From the NCBI GenBank assembly GCA_019739225.1, contig JAHHDT010000005.1, positions 1,240,001 through 1,304,000 of the forward strand: DNA of 64,000 nt, written 5' to 3'. A model generated the notes under the pieces. It saw only the letters and a list, made by a program, of their open reading frames with translations, was not told the DNA's origin and did not search any database. The DNA comes from Aquamicrobium sp. (GTDB lineage: Bacteria; Pseudomonadota; Alphaproteobacteria; Rhizobiales; Rhizobiaceae). A program made the position numbers and the translations under genes. The first letter of the stretch is position 1. Every line of letters starts with the position of its first letter. Shown piece by piece: positions 25,946-34,923 of this stretch.

Positions 25946-26248
25946 ATGGACGCATTCAAAGATCGCCTCTCGCAGCGTGCCTTCGATACGGGCCGGGCGG
26001 ATCTTGCACATCAGTGCCGGGGTCGCGAACTGGACGAGAAAGAGAACGAGCTGGCGGACGCGCTGATGGCGATCTACGCAACCGGCGAGCACGACTTCGC
26101 CGGTGTCGCGCGTCAGCTTGCCGACAAGGGCGTGGTCGCGCCGCGGTCGGGCCGCACGGACTGGAATGAGGCGCTTCTGGCCGAGGAACTGGAGGCCACC
26201 AACCGCGAGCTCGATGCCGCCTACGAGGCCGACGGCTATGGCGCTTGA
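25946..26248 (+). CDS. Small recombinase-like helix-turn-helix protein
   Basis: A 100-residue, charged protein. The segment ELADALMAIYATGEHDFAGVARQLADKGVVAPRSG resembles the helix-turn-helix domain of serine recombinases and of small proteins encoded beside Rieske oxygenases in other proteobacteria. There is no catalytic recombinase domain, so it is not a mobile-element enzyme. The ATG at 25946 follows GGGGAGC. It is first in the operon and overlaps the ATPase gene by 11 bases. A local regulatory or assembly role is possible; the function is unknown. Confidence 0.75.
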   Translation: MDAFKDRLSQRAFDTGRADLAHQCRGRELDEKENELADALMAIYATGEHDFAGVARQLADKGVVAPRSGRTDWNEALLAEELEATNRELDAAYEADGYGA

Positions 26249-27008
26249 GTTTCGCTCGGTCACGAAGGAATTCACGACCGGCTCCGGCCAGAACCTCGTT
26301 GCCGTCGACGACATCAGCTTCCGTGTGAATGGAGGCGAGTTCGTATCCGTTGTCGGGCCTTCCGGCTGCGGCAAGAGCACGATCCTCAGCATGACGGCGG
26401 GCCTCTACCAGCCGACCCAGGGCGAGGTGCTGGTCAGCGACGACCGCGTCGGCGGCCCCAACGGGCATGTCGGCTTCATGCTGCAGAAGGACCTGCTTCT
26501 GCCCTGGCGCAACATCGTCTCGAATGTCGAGTTCGGCCTCGAAGCGCGCGGCGTGGCGAAGTCGGAACGCCGCGATCGCGCGATGGCCGAATTGAAGCGC
26601 TGCCATCTGGCTGGGTTCGAGAACCACTATCCCTATCAGCTTTCCGGTGGCATGCGGCAGCGCGCGGCCCTTGCGCGCACGCTGGCCATCGAGCCGGAGA
26701 TCGTGCTGCTGGACGAGCCGTTTTCAGCGCTCGACGCCCAGACCAAGTTGCTGCTCCAGAACAGCTTTGCCGGCACGATTTCGGAAACCGGCAAGACGAC
26801 GCTGCTGATCACCCACGATCTCGCCGAGGCGGTGCTGATGTCGGACCGCATCCTCGTTCTTTCCGAACGGCCGGGCACCGTGGTGGCCGAGATCAAGGTC
26901 GACCTCCCGCATCGTGACCAGCCGCTTCGCCGCAGGGTGATGCCGGAGGTCAGCGATTATGCGGCGCAATTGTTCAAGCATCTCAAGCTCGAAGAAAAAG
27001 CCGTCTGA
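26238..27008 (+). CDS. ABC transporter ATP-binding protein (importer 2)
   Basis: A 256-residue nucleotide-binding subunit of the SsuB/TauB group: Walker [11 protein letters not shown]-loop MLQKDLLLPW, signature YQLSGGMRQRA, Walker B VLLDEPFSALD and switch THD. I chose the ATG at 26238, inside the end of the small HTH gene; the frame is open further upstream but without family sequence. It is a paralogue of the ATPase at 19595 and is under the same type of operator. Confidence 0.93.
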   Translation: MALEFRSVTKEFTTGSGQNLVAVDDISFRVNGGEFVSVVGPSGCGKSTILSMTAGLYQPTQGEVLVSDDRVGGPNGHVGFMLQKDLLLPWRNIVSNVEFGLEARGVAKSERRDRAMAELKRCHLAGFENHYPYQLSGGMRQRAALARTLAIEPEIVLLDEPFSALDAQTKLLLQNSFAGTISETGKTTLLITHDLAEAVLMSDRILVLSERPGTVVAEIKVDLPHRDQPLRRRVMPEVSDYAAQLFKHLKLEEKAV

Positions 27009-27035
27009 CGGCTCAAGAACGCAAAGGGGAATTTC

Positions 27036-28010
27036 ATGAGACACATGCTTCGTTCGACCATCGCCGCCGCAATGCTGGCGGCTTCCGCGACGGCCGCCTT
27101 CGCTGCCGAAAAGGTAACCTACCTCTTCCCCGCGCCGGACTTCCTGCCGGCCTTCGCCCCCTTCCAGCTTGCCAAGAGCAAGGGCTATTTCGACGAGGCA
27201 GGGCTCGAGGTGACGTTTCAGGTCGGCAAGGGCGGTGCCGATGTGGCTACGCAGGTCGCCGTCGGCAACGCCGATCTGGGCGGCGGCATCGGCGACACGC
27301 CGATCATCGTGCGGGCCAACGGTCTCGACATTCGCGGTGTGGCGCTGCTCGGCGGGCGAGGCCTGACACAGCTTGCATGGCGCAAGGACAGCGGCATCAC
27401 CGGCCCGGCTGACCTGAAGGGCAAGGCGATCGGCGTCCTCGCCTTCCAGGATACGACTTATTACAACCTCCTCGGCGTGCTGGCTTCGGCCGGCCTTTCG
27501 AAGGGCGACGCCGACATCCAGGCCGTCGGGCCGGGCGGCATCATCCAGCTCACCATCGCCGGCAATCTGCAGGCGCTCTCCGGCGTGCCGGAATGGATCG
27601 CGGCCATCGAGGCGGCCGGGGTTGAGATGGAGCAGATGCCGGTCGATGAGGTGTTCCCGGCGATGGCGCAGGCCATCTTCGCCTCCGACAAAACGATCGC
27701 CGAGCGGCCGGAGATCGTTCGCGGGTTCGTCGGTGCGGTCCTCAAGGCGGTTCGCGACATCTCCGCCGATCCGGCGCAGGCTGCGAAGGATTATGTCGCC
27801 GCCATGCCCCAACACGCGGGCAAGGAAGCCGAGATCGAGGGCATCATGCGCTCTTACGCGACCCTCGTGTACCCTGAAGCCGAGAACCAGCCGCTTGGCG
27901 CGTTCGATCCGGAGCGCATAACCAAGGTGCAGGCCTTCTACGTCGACAACGGCATCGTCCAGACCGCCGTGCCCGTCGAGGATCTCTACACGAACGACTT
28001 TGTCCAATGA
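27036..28010 (+). CDS. ABC transporter substrate-binding protein, NMT1-like (importer 2)
   Basis: A 324-residue periplasmic receptor with a Sec signal peptide (MRHMLRSTIAAAMLAASATA, cleavage after AFA). It has the NMT1 pattern FAPFQLAKSKGYFDEAGLEVTFQVGKGGADVATQVAVGNADLGGG. It ends with VPVEDLYTNDFV, and importer 1's receptor ends similarly (VPATELYTNDLL), which suggests the two receptors are paralogues with related ligands. The signal types differ: Sec here, Tat in importer 1. Confidence 0.92.
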   Translation: MRHMLRSTIAAAMLAASATAAFAAEKVTYLFPAPDFLPAFAPFQLAKSKGYFDEAGLEVTFQVGKGGADVATQVAVGNADLGGGIGDTPIIVRANGLDIRGVALLGGRGLTQLAWRKDSGITGPADLKGKAIGVLAFQDTTYYNLLGVLASAGLSKGDADIQAVGPGGIIQLTIAGNLQALSGVPEWIAAIEAAGVEMEQMPVDEVFPAMAQAIFASDKTIAERPEIVRGFVGAVLKAVRDISADPAQAAKDYVAAMPQHAGKEAEIEGIMRSYATLVYPEAENQPLGAFDPERITKVQAFYVDNGIVQTAVPVEDLYTNDFVQ

Positions 28011-28846
28011 CACAGGCAAGCTCGATAGAGACCGGAGCGCGCGCTCCGGTCTCGGCAACCAAACCACGGAAGCCAGCCATGAACGCTCGCTCGGGAACGC
28101 TCGTCGTCAGCCTTGGTCTCCTTGTGCTCGTGCTGCTCGCCTGGCAGTTCCTGCCACCGGCGCTCGACGTGCCGAAGTTCATCATTCCGACGGTTACGGA
28201 TTGCCTGGCCGAGCTGAAGCGCATGTGGATGCAGGAAGGACTTGTCGGCCACACGCTCTCCACCGCGCTCTACACCGTACTCGGCTTTGCCATCGGCAGT
28301 CTGCTCGGCGCGGTGATCGGCTACCTGCTGGGCATGTCCGAATTCTGGGAGAAGGTTCTGTCGCCCTACATTCTGGCACTGCAGATCGCTCCCAAGGTCG
28401 CCTTCGCGCCGCTCTTCATCATGTGGTTCGGCTACAACGCCGTGCCGAAGCTGCTGGTCACCGTGCTGATCGTGTTCTTCCCGGTTCTCGTCAACGTGCT
28501 GCAGGCCATGCGCACCGTCGACCGCGATCTGGTCAATCTGGCGCGCGCCTACAACCTGTCGCGCTGGGGGATCTTCCTGAAGGTCGAGATGCCGTCCACC
28601 GTGCCGAACCTGATGGCCGGGCTGCGCATCGCCTCGACGCTTGCCGTCATCGGCGTGACCGTCGGAGAGCTGGTCGGCGGCAATACCGGCCTCGGCTTCC
28701 TGATTTCCTACGGAGGCGGACAGGCGAATGCGGCGATGGTGTTCAACGCCATCGTGCTCCTGACCGTCATTGGCTACCTGCTCTACACGGTCCTCGTCAT
28801 GATCGAGGAGCGGGTGCTCCACTACCTGCCCAAGGCCCAGCACTAG
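28007..28846 (+). CDS. ABC transporter permease (importer 2)
   Basis: A 279-residue membrane subunit with about six spans after a polar N-terminal tail of some 35 residues. The coupling loop is MRTVDRDLVNLARAYNLSRWGIFLKVEMPSTVPNL. It overlaps the binding-protein gene by four bases (ATGA). An alternative start at ATG 28079 would remove the polar tail, and the overlap favours the first ATG only weakly. The sequence LQIAPKVAFAPLFIMWFG matches the permease of importer 1 (LQLIPKIALAPLFILWFG). Confidence 0.92.
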   Translation: MTQASSIETGARAPVSATKPRKPAMNARSGTLVVSLGLLVLVLLAWQFLPPALDVPKFIIPTVTDCLAELKRMWMQEGLVGHTLSTALYTVLGFAIGSLLGAVIGYLLGMSEFWEKVLSPYILALQIAPKVAFAPLFIMWFGYNAVPKLLVTVLIVFFPVLVNVLQAMRTVDRDLVNLARAYNLSRWGIFLKVEMPSTVPNLMAGLRIASTLAVIGVTVGELVGGNTGLGFLISYGGGQANAAMVFNAIVLLTVIGYLLYTVLVMIEERVLHYLPKAQH

Positions 28847-28865
28847 CAGGCCGGTCGAAACATTG

Positions 28866-28884
28866 CGGAGGCGGGAGGCCTCCG
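28866..28884 (+). terminator. Intercistronic hairpin between importer 2 and the Rieske gene
   Basis: A 7-bp inverted repeat CGGAGGC / GCCTCCG with a 5-base loop in the 60-bp gap. It has no T-run, so it may set the ratio of transporter to enzyme mRNA instead of ending the transcript. Confidence 0.4.
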
Positions 28885-28906
28885 ACCATCGAGGATGGAG
28901 ACGCAC

Positions 28907-29944
28907 ATGACAGCCACCGACAAGAAATCCCTGATCGAGGACCGGGTGAACAGCGGCCTGCTCGGCCAGTGGTATCCGGTTGCGAAGTCGGTCGAGGTGA
29001 AGGCGACGAAGCCCTATGGCACAAGGCTGCTCGGCGACAAGATCGTGCTGTGGCGCGACACCGAAGGCCGCCTGCGCTGCGTCGAGGACTTTTGCCCGCA
29101 TCGCGGCGCGCCGCTCTCTTATGGCGAAATCCACGAGGGTAATATCGGCTGCCGGTATCACGGCGTGGTCGTCAACGGCGACGGCGTGGTGGTGCGTGTT
29201 CCGGCGATGCCGGAATGCGCGCTGGAAGGGCGCAAGGCACTGAAGTCGTTCGAGGTGACCGAGGCCAACGACGCGGTCTTTGTCTACGTGCCCTCGATCG
29301 AACAGCCCGAGGCGCCGGAGCTGGTGCTGCCCAAGGAGCTGACGAGCGACGACTGGACCGGCTTCCTCTGCACCGGGCTATGGGAAACCAACTACCGCTA
29401 CGCGCTCGATAACCTCGCCGACCCGATGCACGGCTGCTACCTGCATGCCGAGAGCTTCACGCTTGCCTTTGGCTCCAAGCAGGACCTGATGAAACTCGAC
29501 AAGACCGATGCGGGATTCCGTGTCAGTCGTGTCGGCCAGGTCGGCGAAAACTTCGACTGGACCGAATTCGAGGTCCATCCCGGCTCGATGTTCTGCTTCC
29601 TGGAGATCCCGTATCCGCCAGCAGCCGGCCCCGGCGGCGTTTTCCGCATTATCGGCTTCGTGACGCCGGTCGATGCGACGACCTGCAAGGTCTTCTTCTG
29701 GCGCATGCGGCAGGTCTCCGGGCTCGCCCGCGAGAGCTGGCGTTTTCTTTATCGCGCCCGGCTGGAGCGCAACCACTGGAACGTTCTGGAGCAGGATCGC
29801 GTCATGCTCGAGGGCATGCCCGACGACGCCCGCAGGCGCGAGATGCTCTACCAGCACGACCTCGGTGTCTCGCGCGTCCGCCAGATTCTGACGCGCGCCG
29901 CCAAGAGTCAGGTCGAAGCCGAGCTGGAGCAGACGGCAGGCTGA
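28907..29944 (+). CDS. Rieske non-heme iron oxygenase, alpha subunit (VanA-like, single component type)
   Basis: A 345-residue oxygenase that would hydroxylate or demethylate an aromatic substrate with O2 and two electrons. The Rieske [2Fe-2S] ligands are Cys63, His65, Cys82 and His85 (CPHRG...CRYHG). The mononuclear iron site is His175 and His180 (DNLADPMHGCYLH, with bridging Asp172), and Asp297 is the likely third ligand. I chose ATG 28907, six bases after GGAG; ATG 28895 would add four residues. There is no small beta subunit and no VanB-type reductase nearby. The flavoprotein and flavodoxin at 37253-38967 are the only electron carriers in the operon. Confidence 0.93.
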   Translation: MTATDKKSLIEDRVNSGLLGQWYPVAKSVEVKATKPYGTRLLGDKIVLWRDTEGRLRCVEDFCPHRGAPLSYGEIHEGNIGCRYHGVVVNGDGVVVRVPAMPECALEGRKALKSFEVTEANDAVFVYVPSIEQPEAPELVLPKELTSDDWTGFLCTGLWETNYRYALDNLADPMHGCYLHAESFTLAFGSKQDLMKLDKTDAGFRVSRVGQVGENFDWTEFEVHPGSMFCFLEIPYPPAAGPGGVFRIIGFVTPVDATTCKVFFWRMRQVSGLARESWRFLYRARLERNHWNVLEQDRVMLEGMPDDARRREMLYQHDLGVSRVRQILTRAAKSQVEAELEQTAG

Positions 29945-30681
29945 TGCTCGACGGACGCACCATACTGGTCACGGGCGCGGCTCGCGGGCTGGGGGCGGAA
30001 ATCGCCCGCAGCCTGGCGGCGAAGGGGGCAGACCTCCTGCTCGCCGACATCGCGGAGGATGAAGGCCGTGCGGTTGCTCAGGACCTCGGCGCGCGCTTCC
30101 TGCCCGTGGATCTCGGCGATCCGGCTTCGATCGAGGCTGTCGGTGCGCATATCGCCGGCGACGGGAAGGGCGACCTGCACGGGCTCGTCAACAATGGCGC
30201 CATCGCTACCGGCATCGGCGGCATCCCGTACGACGAAATCGCGATCGATAGCTGGGACCGGGTGATGACTGTCAATGTGCGTGGCACCTGGCTGATGACG
30301 CGCGCCGTCGCGCCCGCGCTCAAGGCTTCCGGTTCCGGTCGTATCGTCAATGTCGCGTCAGACACCGCGCTGTGGGGCGCGCCGCGCCTGATGTCCTATG
30401 TCGCCAGCAAAGGCGCTGTCATGGCCATGACCCGCTCGTTCGCTCGCGAGTTGGGTCCCGACCGGATCGGCGTCACCGCCGTGGCGCCAGGTATCCTGAC
30501 GACGGAGTCCACCGATTACGTGCCCGAGGCGCGCCACCGGCTTTACGCGGAGGGCAGGGCGGTTCCAGGGCCGCAGGCTCCCGGCGAGATTACCGACGTC
30601 GTCGCCTTCCTGCTTTCCGAGGGCGCACTGTCGCTGACGGGGCAGGTGCTGCCGGTCAACAACGGCTTCGTGTTCAATTGA
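29944..30681 (+). CDS. Short-chain dehydrogenase/reductase
   Basis: A 245-residue classical SDR: TGAARGLG cofactor loop, NNGA motif, catalytic Ser in NVASD and Tyr-x3-Lys in YVASKGAV, all present. It overlaps the Rieske gene by one base (TGATG). In this position a cis-diol dehydrogenase that rearomatises the Rieske product to a catechol would be logical, but the fold acts on many alcohols. Confidence 0.9.
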   Translation: MLDGRTILVTGAARGLGAEIARSLAAKGADLLLADIAEDEGRAVAQDLGARFLPVDLGDPASIEAVGAHIAGDGKGDLHGLVNNGAIATGIGGIPYDEIAIDSWDRVMTVNVRGTWLMTRAVAPALKASGSGRIVNVASDTALWGAPRLMSYVASKGAVMAMTRSFARELGPDRIGVTAVAPGILTTESTDYVPEARHRLYAEGRAVPGPQAPGEITDVVAFLLSEGALSLTGQVLPVNNGFVFN

Positions 30682-30691
30682 GGCGGCAGTG

Positions 30692-31501
30692 ATGTTCGAA
30701 CAGCATATCGACGGCAACATCGAATATCTGGAACGGCCGGGTGCCAACGGTCCGGTCCTCGTGATGCTGCATGGCGTCGGCTCCAACGCCGCGTCCTTTT
30801 CGCCGTTGCTGGATCATCTGCCGCGCGGCTGGCGGCTGATCGCGTGGAATGCGCCGGGCTACGGCGGTTCGGCGCCGCTCGGCGCGGAATGGCCGTTGGC
30901 GCTCGATTATGCCGAGGCGCTGCGCGCGTTTCTCGACCGGCTGGGCCTGAAACGCGTGCTGCTGGTAGGCCACTCGCTTGGCTGCCTGATGGCGGCTTCC
31001 TTTGCCGCCACGCACCGCGAACGCGTCGCCCGGTTGCTGCTGAGTTCGCCGGCGCTCGGCCACGGTGTGCCTCGCGGCGCTGCTTTGAGCGCGGCGGCAC
31101 AGGCGCGTATCGACGACCTCGAAACGCTCGGGCCCGACCAGTTCGCAGCCTTGCGCGCGCCGCGGCTCGTCTACCAGCCGGAGAGCAATCAGGAGATCGT
31201 CCGCCGCGTACGCGACGGCATGGCGCGCGTTACGACGCCCGGCTACCCGCAGGCCGCTCGCATGCTGGCATCGGGTCGCCTCATCGACGATGCCGAGCGG
31301 CTGCAGGTGCCGACGGATGTGATCGTTGGCGCGGAAGACGTCGTCACTCCGCCGGACTCGGCGCGCCGCGCGCACGCGGCACTTCGCGATTCGTGGCGTG
31401 GCGCGCTCACAATCGTTCCGGGTGCGGGGCACGCCCTTTATCAGCAGGCTCCAGCCGCCTTTGCCGGCGCGCTCGCAGCCCTTGCGGAAACCGTCGGCTA
31501 G
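30692..31501 (+). CDS. Alpha/beta hydrolase, candidate meta-cleavage C-C hydrolase
   Basis: A 269-residue hydrolase with the oxyanion segment MLHGVGSNAASF, the nucleophile Ser95 in VGHSLG, an acid in VGAEDVVTPP and the catalytic His in GAGHALYQQ. The overall plan fits MhpC/BphD-like enzymes, which cleave 2-hydroxy-6-oxo dienoates. It lies directly before the extradiol dioxygenase gene, which supports that role. Esterase or enol-lactone hydrolase activity is the main alternative. I chose ATG 30692 over GTG 30689. Confidence 0.85.
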   Translation: MFEQHIDGNIEYLERPGANGPVLVMLHGVGSNAASFSPLLDHLPRGWRLIAWNAPGYGGSAPLGAEWPLALDYAEALRAFLDRLGLKRVLLVGHSLGCLMAASFAATHRERVARLLLSSPALGHGVPRGAALSAAAQARIDDLETLGPDQFAALRAPRLVYQPESNQEIVRRVRDGMARVTTPGYPQAARMLASGRLIDDAERLQVPTDVIVGAEDVVTPPDSARRAHAALRDSWRGALTIVPGAGHALYQQAPAAFAGALAALAETVG

Positions 31502-31520
31502 AGCCGGGAGGAGAAGAGAC

Positions 31521-32447
31521 ATGGCAGAGACCGTTCGCGTCGGCAGTCTTCGAGGCATCATGATGCGTGGACCGGGCATCACGCAGACGCTGGCCTTCTA
31601 CGAGGACATGTGGGGCCTGAGCCTCGCCCACAAGGAAGACGGCATCGCGCTGTTGCGCGGCACCGGCAGCGAGCCCTTCCTTTACGGCCTCAAGGACGGG
31701 CCGGTCTTCGGCATCGAATATGTGCATTTCGCAATGCCGGATCGCGCCTCCATGCACGCGCTCCACGCGCAGATCGTCGAGCGCGGCGGCGTCGTACTCG
31801 GCGAACCGGCTGCGTTCGACGACTATGCGGGCGGCTACGGATTCGAGATGCTCGACCCCGACAATCGGCGTCTGCGCTTCCGCACCGAGGCGATGTCGCT
31901 GGACGAGGAACCGGAATGGGCGAAACCCCGCAAGGTCAGCCATGTGGTGCTCAACACGCCCGACATGGAGGGCGTGCAGGAGTTCTACTCCCGCGTTCTC
32001 GGTTTCCGCGTGTCGGACTATTCCGCCGACCAGATGGTGTTCCTGCGCTGCAACTCGGACCATCACTCGATCGCGCTGGTGCGCGGCAACTATGCCAGCG
32101 TCAATCACGTCGCCTTCGAGATGCCGTCGATCGACGAGTTCATGCGCGGTATCGGCCGCATGAAGCAGAAGGGCCACGTGCCGACCTGGGGCCCGGGCCG
32201 TCACGGACCGGGCAACAATCCCTTCGCTTATTTCGTCTCGCCGTCCGGTTTCGTCATCGAGTTCACCTCCGAACTGCAGCAGATCGACGAGACGACTCAC
32301 GAAGCCAAAGTGTGGCCGCGCGACAATCCGGAGGCGATGGACCGCTGGATGACGGCGGGCCCGCCGACGCCTGCGCAGCGCGCCGTCATGCAGGGGCGGC
32401 CTGATCCGGGCTTCCCTGAACTGGCGCCCGCCAGGGAGGTCGCGTGA
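31521..32447 (+). CDS. Type I extradiol ring-cleavage dioxygenase (VOC fold)
   Basis: A 308-residue two-domain VOC protein. The catalytic C-terminal domain has the metal triad His141 (VSHVVLN), His196 (VNHVAFE) and Glu247 (VIEFTSEL), with His181/His182 near the acid-base position. GPGRHGPGNNPFAYFVSPSG is the family's substrate-side loop. It would open a catechol-like ring formed by the Rieske oxygenase or flavin monooxygenase. It is distinct from HpaD at 15706. The ATG follows GGGAGGAG. Confidence 0.9.
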   Translation: MAETVRVGSLRGIMMRGPGITQTLAFYEDMWGLSLAHKEDGIALLRGTGSEPFLYGLKDGPVFGIEYVHFAMPDRASMHALHAQIVERGGVVLGEPAAFDDYAGGYGFEMLDPDNRRLRFRTEAMSLDEEPEWAKPRKVSHVVLNTPDMEGVQEFYSRVLGFRVSDYSADQMVFLRCNSDHHSIALVRGNYASVNHVAFEMPSIDEFMRGIGRMKQKGHVPTWGPGRHGPGNNPFAYFVSPSGFVIEFTSELQQIDETTHEAKVWPRDNPEAMDRWMTAGPPTPAQRAVMQGRPDPGFPELAPAREVA

Positions 32448-33235
32448 TGGATTATGGTTATGCCGGCAAGGTGGCAGTCGTCACCGGTGGTTCGTCGGGC
32501 ATCGGGCTCGCGACCGTGCAGACGCTGCTGGAGTCGGGGGCAAAAGTTGCGCTGTGCGCCCGCACCGAAAGCCGTCTCAACGACGTGGCATCGGTTCTGA
32601 TCCGGGACTTCGGCAAGGAGAATGTGCTTGCCAGCGCGTTCTCCGTGCTCGACCCCGAAGCCGTCAACGGTTTCGCCGCGCAGGTGAAGGAGCGTTTCGG
32701 TCGCTGCGACCTGCTCGTCAACAATGCAGGGCAAGGGCGGCAGTCGACCTTCGCCACCACCTCCGACGACGACTGGCGCGCCGAATACGAGCTGAAGCTG
32801 TTCAGCCAGATCCATCCCGTGCGGGCCTTCCTGCCAATGCTGCGCGAGGCGAAGGGGTCGATCGTTGTCGTCAATTCGCTGCTTGCCTACCAGCCCGAGC
32901 CGCACATGGTCTGCACTTCCTCGGCCCGCGCCGGGGTGCAGAATCTGGTCAAGTCGCTGTCGATCGAACTGGCGCCCGATATTCGCGTCAACTCGATCCT
33001 GATCGGCATGGTCGGTTCCGGCCAGTGGCTGCGCCGCTTTGCCGAGCGTGAGGACCAGAGCCAGAGCAAGGCCGAATGGTACGGCGCGCTGGCCAAGAAC
33101 AAGGGCATTCCGCTCGGCCGCCTCGGCGACCCGTCGGAAGCCGCTTCGGCCATCGCATTCCTGGGATCGCCGGGAGCAAGCTACATCACAGGCGCTCACC
33201 TCGAGGTTTCGGGCGGCCTGGCGCGTCATATCTGA
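32447..33235 (+). CDS. SDR-family protein with altered catalytic residues
   Basis: A 262-residue SDR with an intact cofactor loop (TGGSSGIG), NNAGQG and the catalytic Ser position (NSLLAY). However, where Tyr-x3-Lys is expected the sequence reads CTSSARAGVQ, so Tyr is replaced by Thr and Lys by Arg. The protein may bind NAD(P) but use another mechanism, or serve a non-redox role. The ATG at 32447 overlaps the dioxygenase stop by one base. The first SDR of the operon (29944) keeps all residues. Confidence 0.88.
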   Translation: MDYGYAGKVAVVTGGSSGIGLATVQTLLESGAKVALCARTESRLNDVASVLIRDFGKENVLASAFSVLDPEAVNGFAAQVKERFGRCDLLVNNAGQGRQSTFATTSDDDWRAEYELKLFSQIHPVRAFLPMLREAKGSIVVVNSLLAYQPEPHMVCTSSARAGVQNLVKSLSIELAPDIRVNSILIGMVGSGQWLRRFAEREDQSQSKAEWYGALAKNKGIPLGRLGDPSEAASAIAFLGSPGASYITGAHLEVSGGLARHI

Positions 33236-33245
33236 AGGATACGAG

Positions 33246-34919
33246 ATGAAACTCGAAACCATTGCAGCTTCGGAGACGGTCGGCGACTTCATCGCCCGCT
33301 ATCTCGCCGAGATCGGCGTCACCACAGTTTTCGGGGTGATCTCGATCCACAACATGCCGATCCTCGACGCCATAGCCCGCCAGGACCGCATCCGTTTCGT
33401 GCCGTCGCGCGGCGAGGCGGGCGCGATGAACATGGCAGATGCCTATGCGCGCGTTTCCGGTGAGCTAGGCGTCTGCCTGACGTCCACCGGCACGGCTGCC
33501 GGCAACGCCGCCGGCGCGCAGGCCGAGGCACTGACCGCCGGTTCACCAGTGCTGCACATCACCACGCAGGTCGATCTCGAATTCGCCGACCGCGACCGCG
33601 CGGCGATCCACGACGTGCCGCGCCAGCCCGAAATGCTACGCGGTGTCTCCAAGGCGGTGTTCCGCATGTGGGATGCCAACGGTGCCATCGGCGCACTGAC
33701 CGCCGCCGTCTCGGCAGCCCTTTCCGCGCCGACGGGGCCGGTAAGCCTGGAGATCCCGGTCGACGTGCAGCGCAAGCCGGCCCGTTCGACAGAACGCATC
33801 CACCGCCCGCAGCCCACTCGCCCGGTAGCACCCGACACCGTCATCGACGAGATCGCGGAGATGGTGAAGGCGTCCAGGCGTCCCTTGCTGTGGCTTGGCG
33901 GCGGCGCGGTCGGCGCGTCGCGCGAGGCGACCGATTTGATGCGGCGCGGCTTCGGCGTGGTCACGTCGACCAACGGCCGCGCGACGGTCTCGGAGGCTGA
34001 GCCCGCGACACTCGGCGCCTTCAATATGACGCCGGAGGCCGTCGAGCTCTACAAGAGCTGCGACCTGATGATCGTCGTCGGCTCGCGCCTGCGTGGCAAC
34101 GAGACCCGCAACAACAAGATGCCGCTGCCGCGACCGCTGGTGCAGATCGATGCCGATGCGGCTCAGGGCGGGCGCAACTATCCCGTCGAGGTGTTCGCGC
34201 ACGGCGATGCCGCCGACACGCTTTCGCGCCTGCTCGAGCGACTGCCCGATACGCTGGATACGGACACGAATCTGTCCTTCGACATCGCCCGCACGCGGGC
34301 TCAGGCCGAAGGCAGGATGCGCGATGTCCTTGGGCCATATCGTGTCGTCGCCGATACGTTGGCTGACCGCATCTTCGCCGGCGGCCACCCATGGGTGCGC
34401 GACGTGACCATCTCGAACTCGACCTTCGGCAATCGCTATGTCCGCATCGCAGGACCCAATCTCGGCGTTCATGCACTGGGCGGCGGCATCGGGCAGGGCG
34501 TGGCCATGGGTGTCGGCGCCGCACTTGGATCGAAGGGGGCCAAGGCGGTCACGCTGCTGGGCGACGGCGGCACGATGCTGGGGCTCGCCGAGATGATCAC
34601 CGCCGTCGAGGAGAACGCCCCGCTGGTTTACCTGCTGATGAACGATAAGGCCTACGGCGTGATCCAGAATATCCAGGATGCGCAATATGGCAGCCGCCGG
34701 CACTATTCGGCGCTGGCGACCCCCGACTTCGCAGCCTTTTGCGGCTCGATCGGCATGCCGCACACGCTGGTGCGCGACGTTGCGGATTTCCCCGCGCTTC
34801 TCGACGAGGCGCTGGCAGCGGAGGGGCCGCGCCTGATCGAGATCGACATGTGCACGATCGGGCCGTTCAACGAAGCCTTTGCCGGCCCTCCCGCCGGCGC
34901 GGCCGGAAACGGTGGGTGA
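33246..34919 (+). CDS. Thiamine diphosphate-dependent enzyme (benzoylformate decarboxylase/acetolactate synthase fold)
   Basis: A 557-residue three-domain ThDP enzyme. The cofactor-activating Glu57 is in SRGEAGAMNMADAYAR, and the metal/diphosphate motif GDGGTML...MNDKAYG begins near residue 439. The length and the lack of acetolactate-synthase FAD signatures suggest a 2-oxoacid decarboxylase or lyase. It lies between the degenerate SDR and the aspartate-dehydrogenase-like gene. A 2-oxoacid formed from ring cleavage, or oxaloacetate, is a possible substrate. The aldehyde formed could go to the aldehyde dehydrogenase at 35763. Confidence 0.87.
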   Translation: MKLETIAASETVGDFIARYLAEIGVTTVFGVISIHNMPILDAIARQDRIRFVPSRGEAGAMNMADAYARVSGELGVCLTSTGTAAGNAAGAQAEALTAGSPVLHITTQVDLEFADRDRAAIHDVPRQPEMLRGVSKAVFRMWDANGAIGALTAAVSAALSAPTGPVSLEIPVDVQRKPARSTERIHRPQPTRPVAPDTVIDEIAEMVKASRRPLLWLGGGAVGASREATDLMRRGFGVVTSTNGRATVSEAEPATLGAFNMTPEAVELYKSCDLMIVVGSRLRGNETRNNKMPLPRPLVQIDADAAQGGRNYPVEVFAHGDAADTLSRLLERLPDTLDTDTNLSFDIARTRAQAEGRMRDVLGPYRVVADTLADRIFAGGHPWVRDVTISNSTFGNRYVRIAGPNLGVHALGGGIGQGVAMGVGAALGSKGAKAVTLLGDGGTMLGLAEMITAVEENAPLVYLLMNDKAYGVIQNIQDAQYGSRRHYSALATPDFAAFCGSIGMPHTLVRDVADFPALLDEALAAEGPRLIEIDMCTIGPFNEAFAGPPAGAAGNGG

Positions 34920-34923
34920 CCCG

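Noticed and set aside
25946-26248. Mobile-element recombinase
   Set aside because: Only a helix-turn-helix-like segment is present, with no catalytic serine domain, inverted repeats or target duplication.
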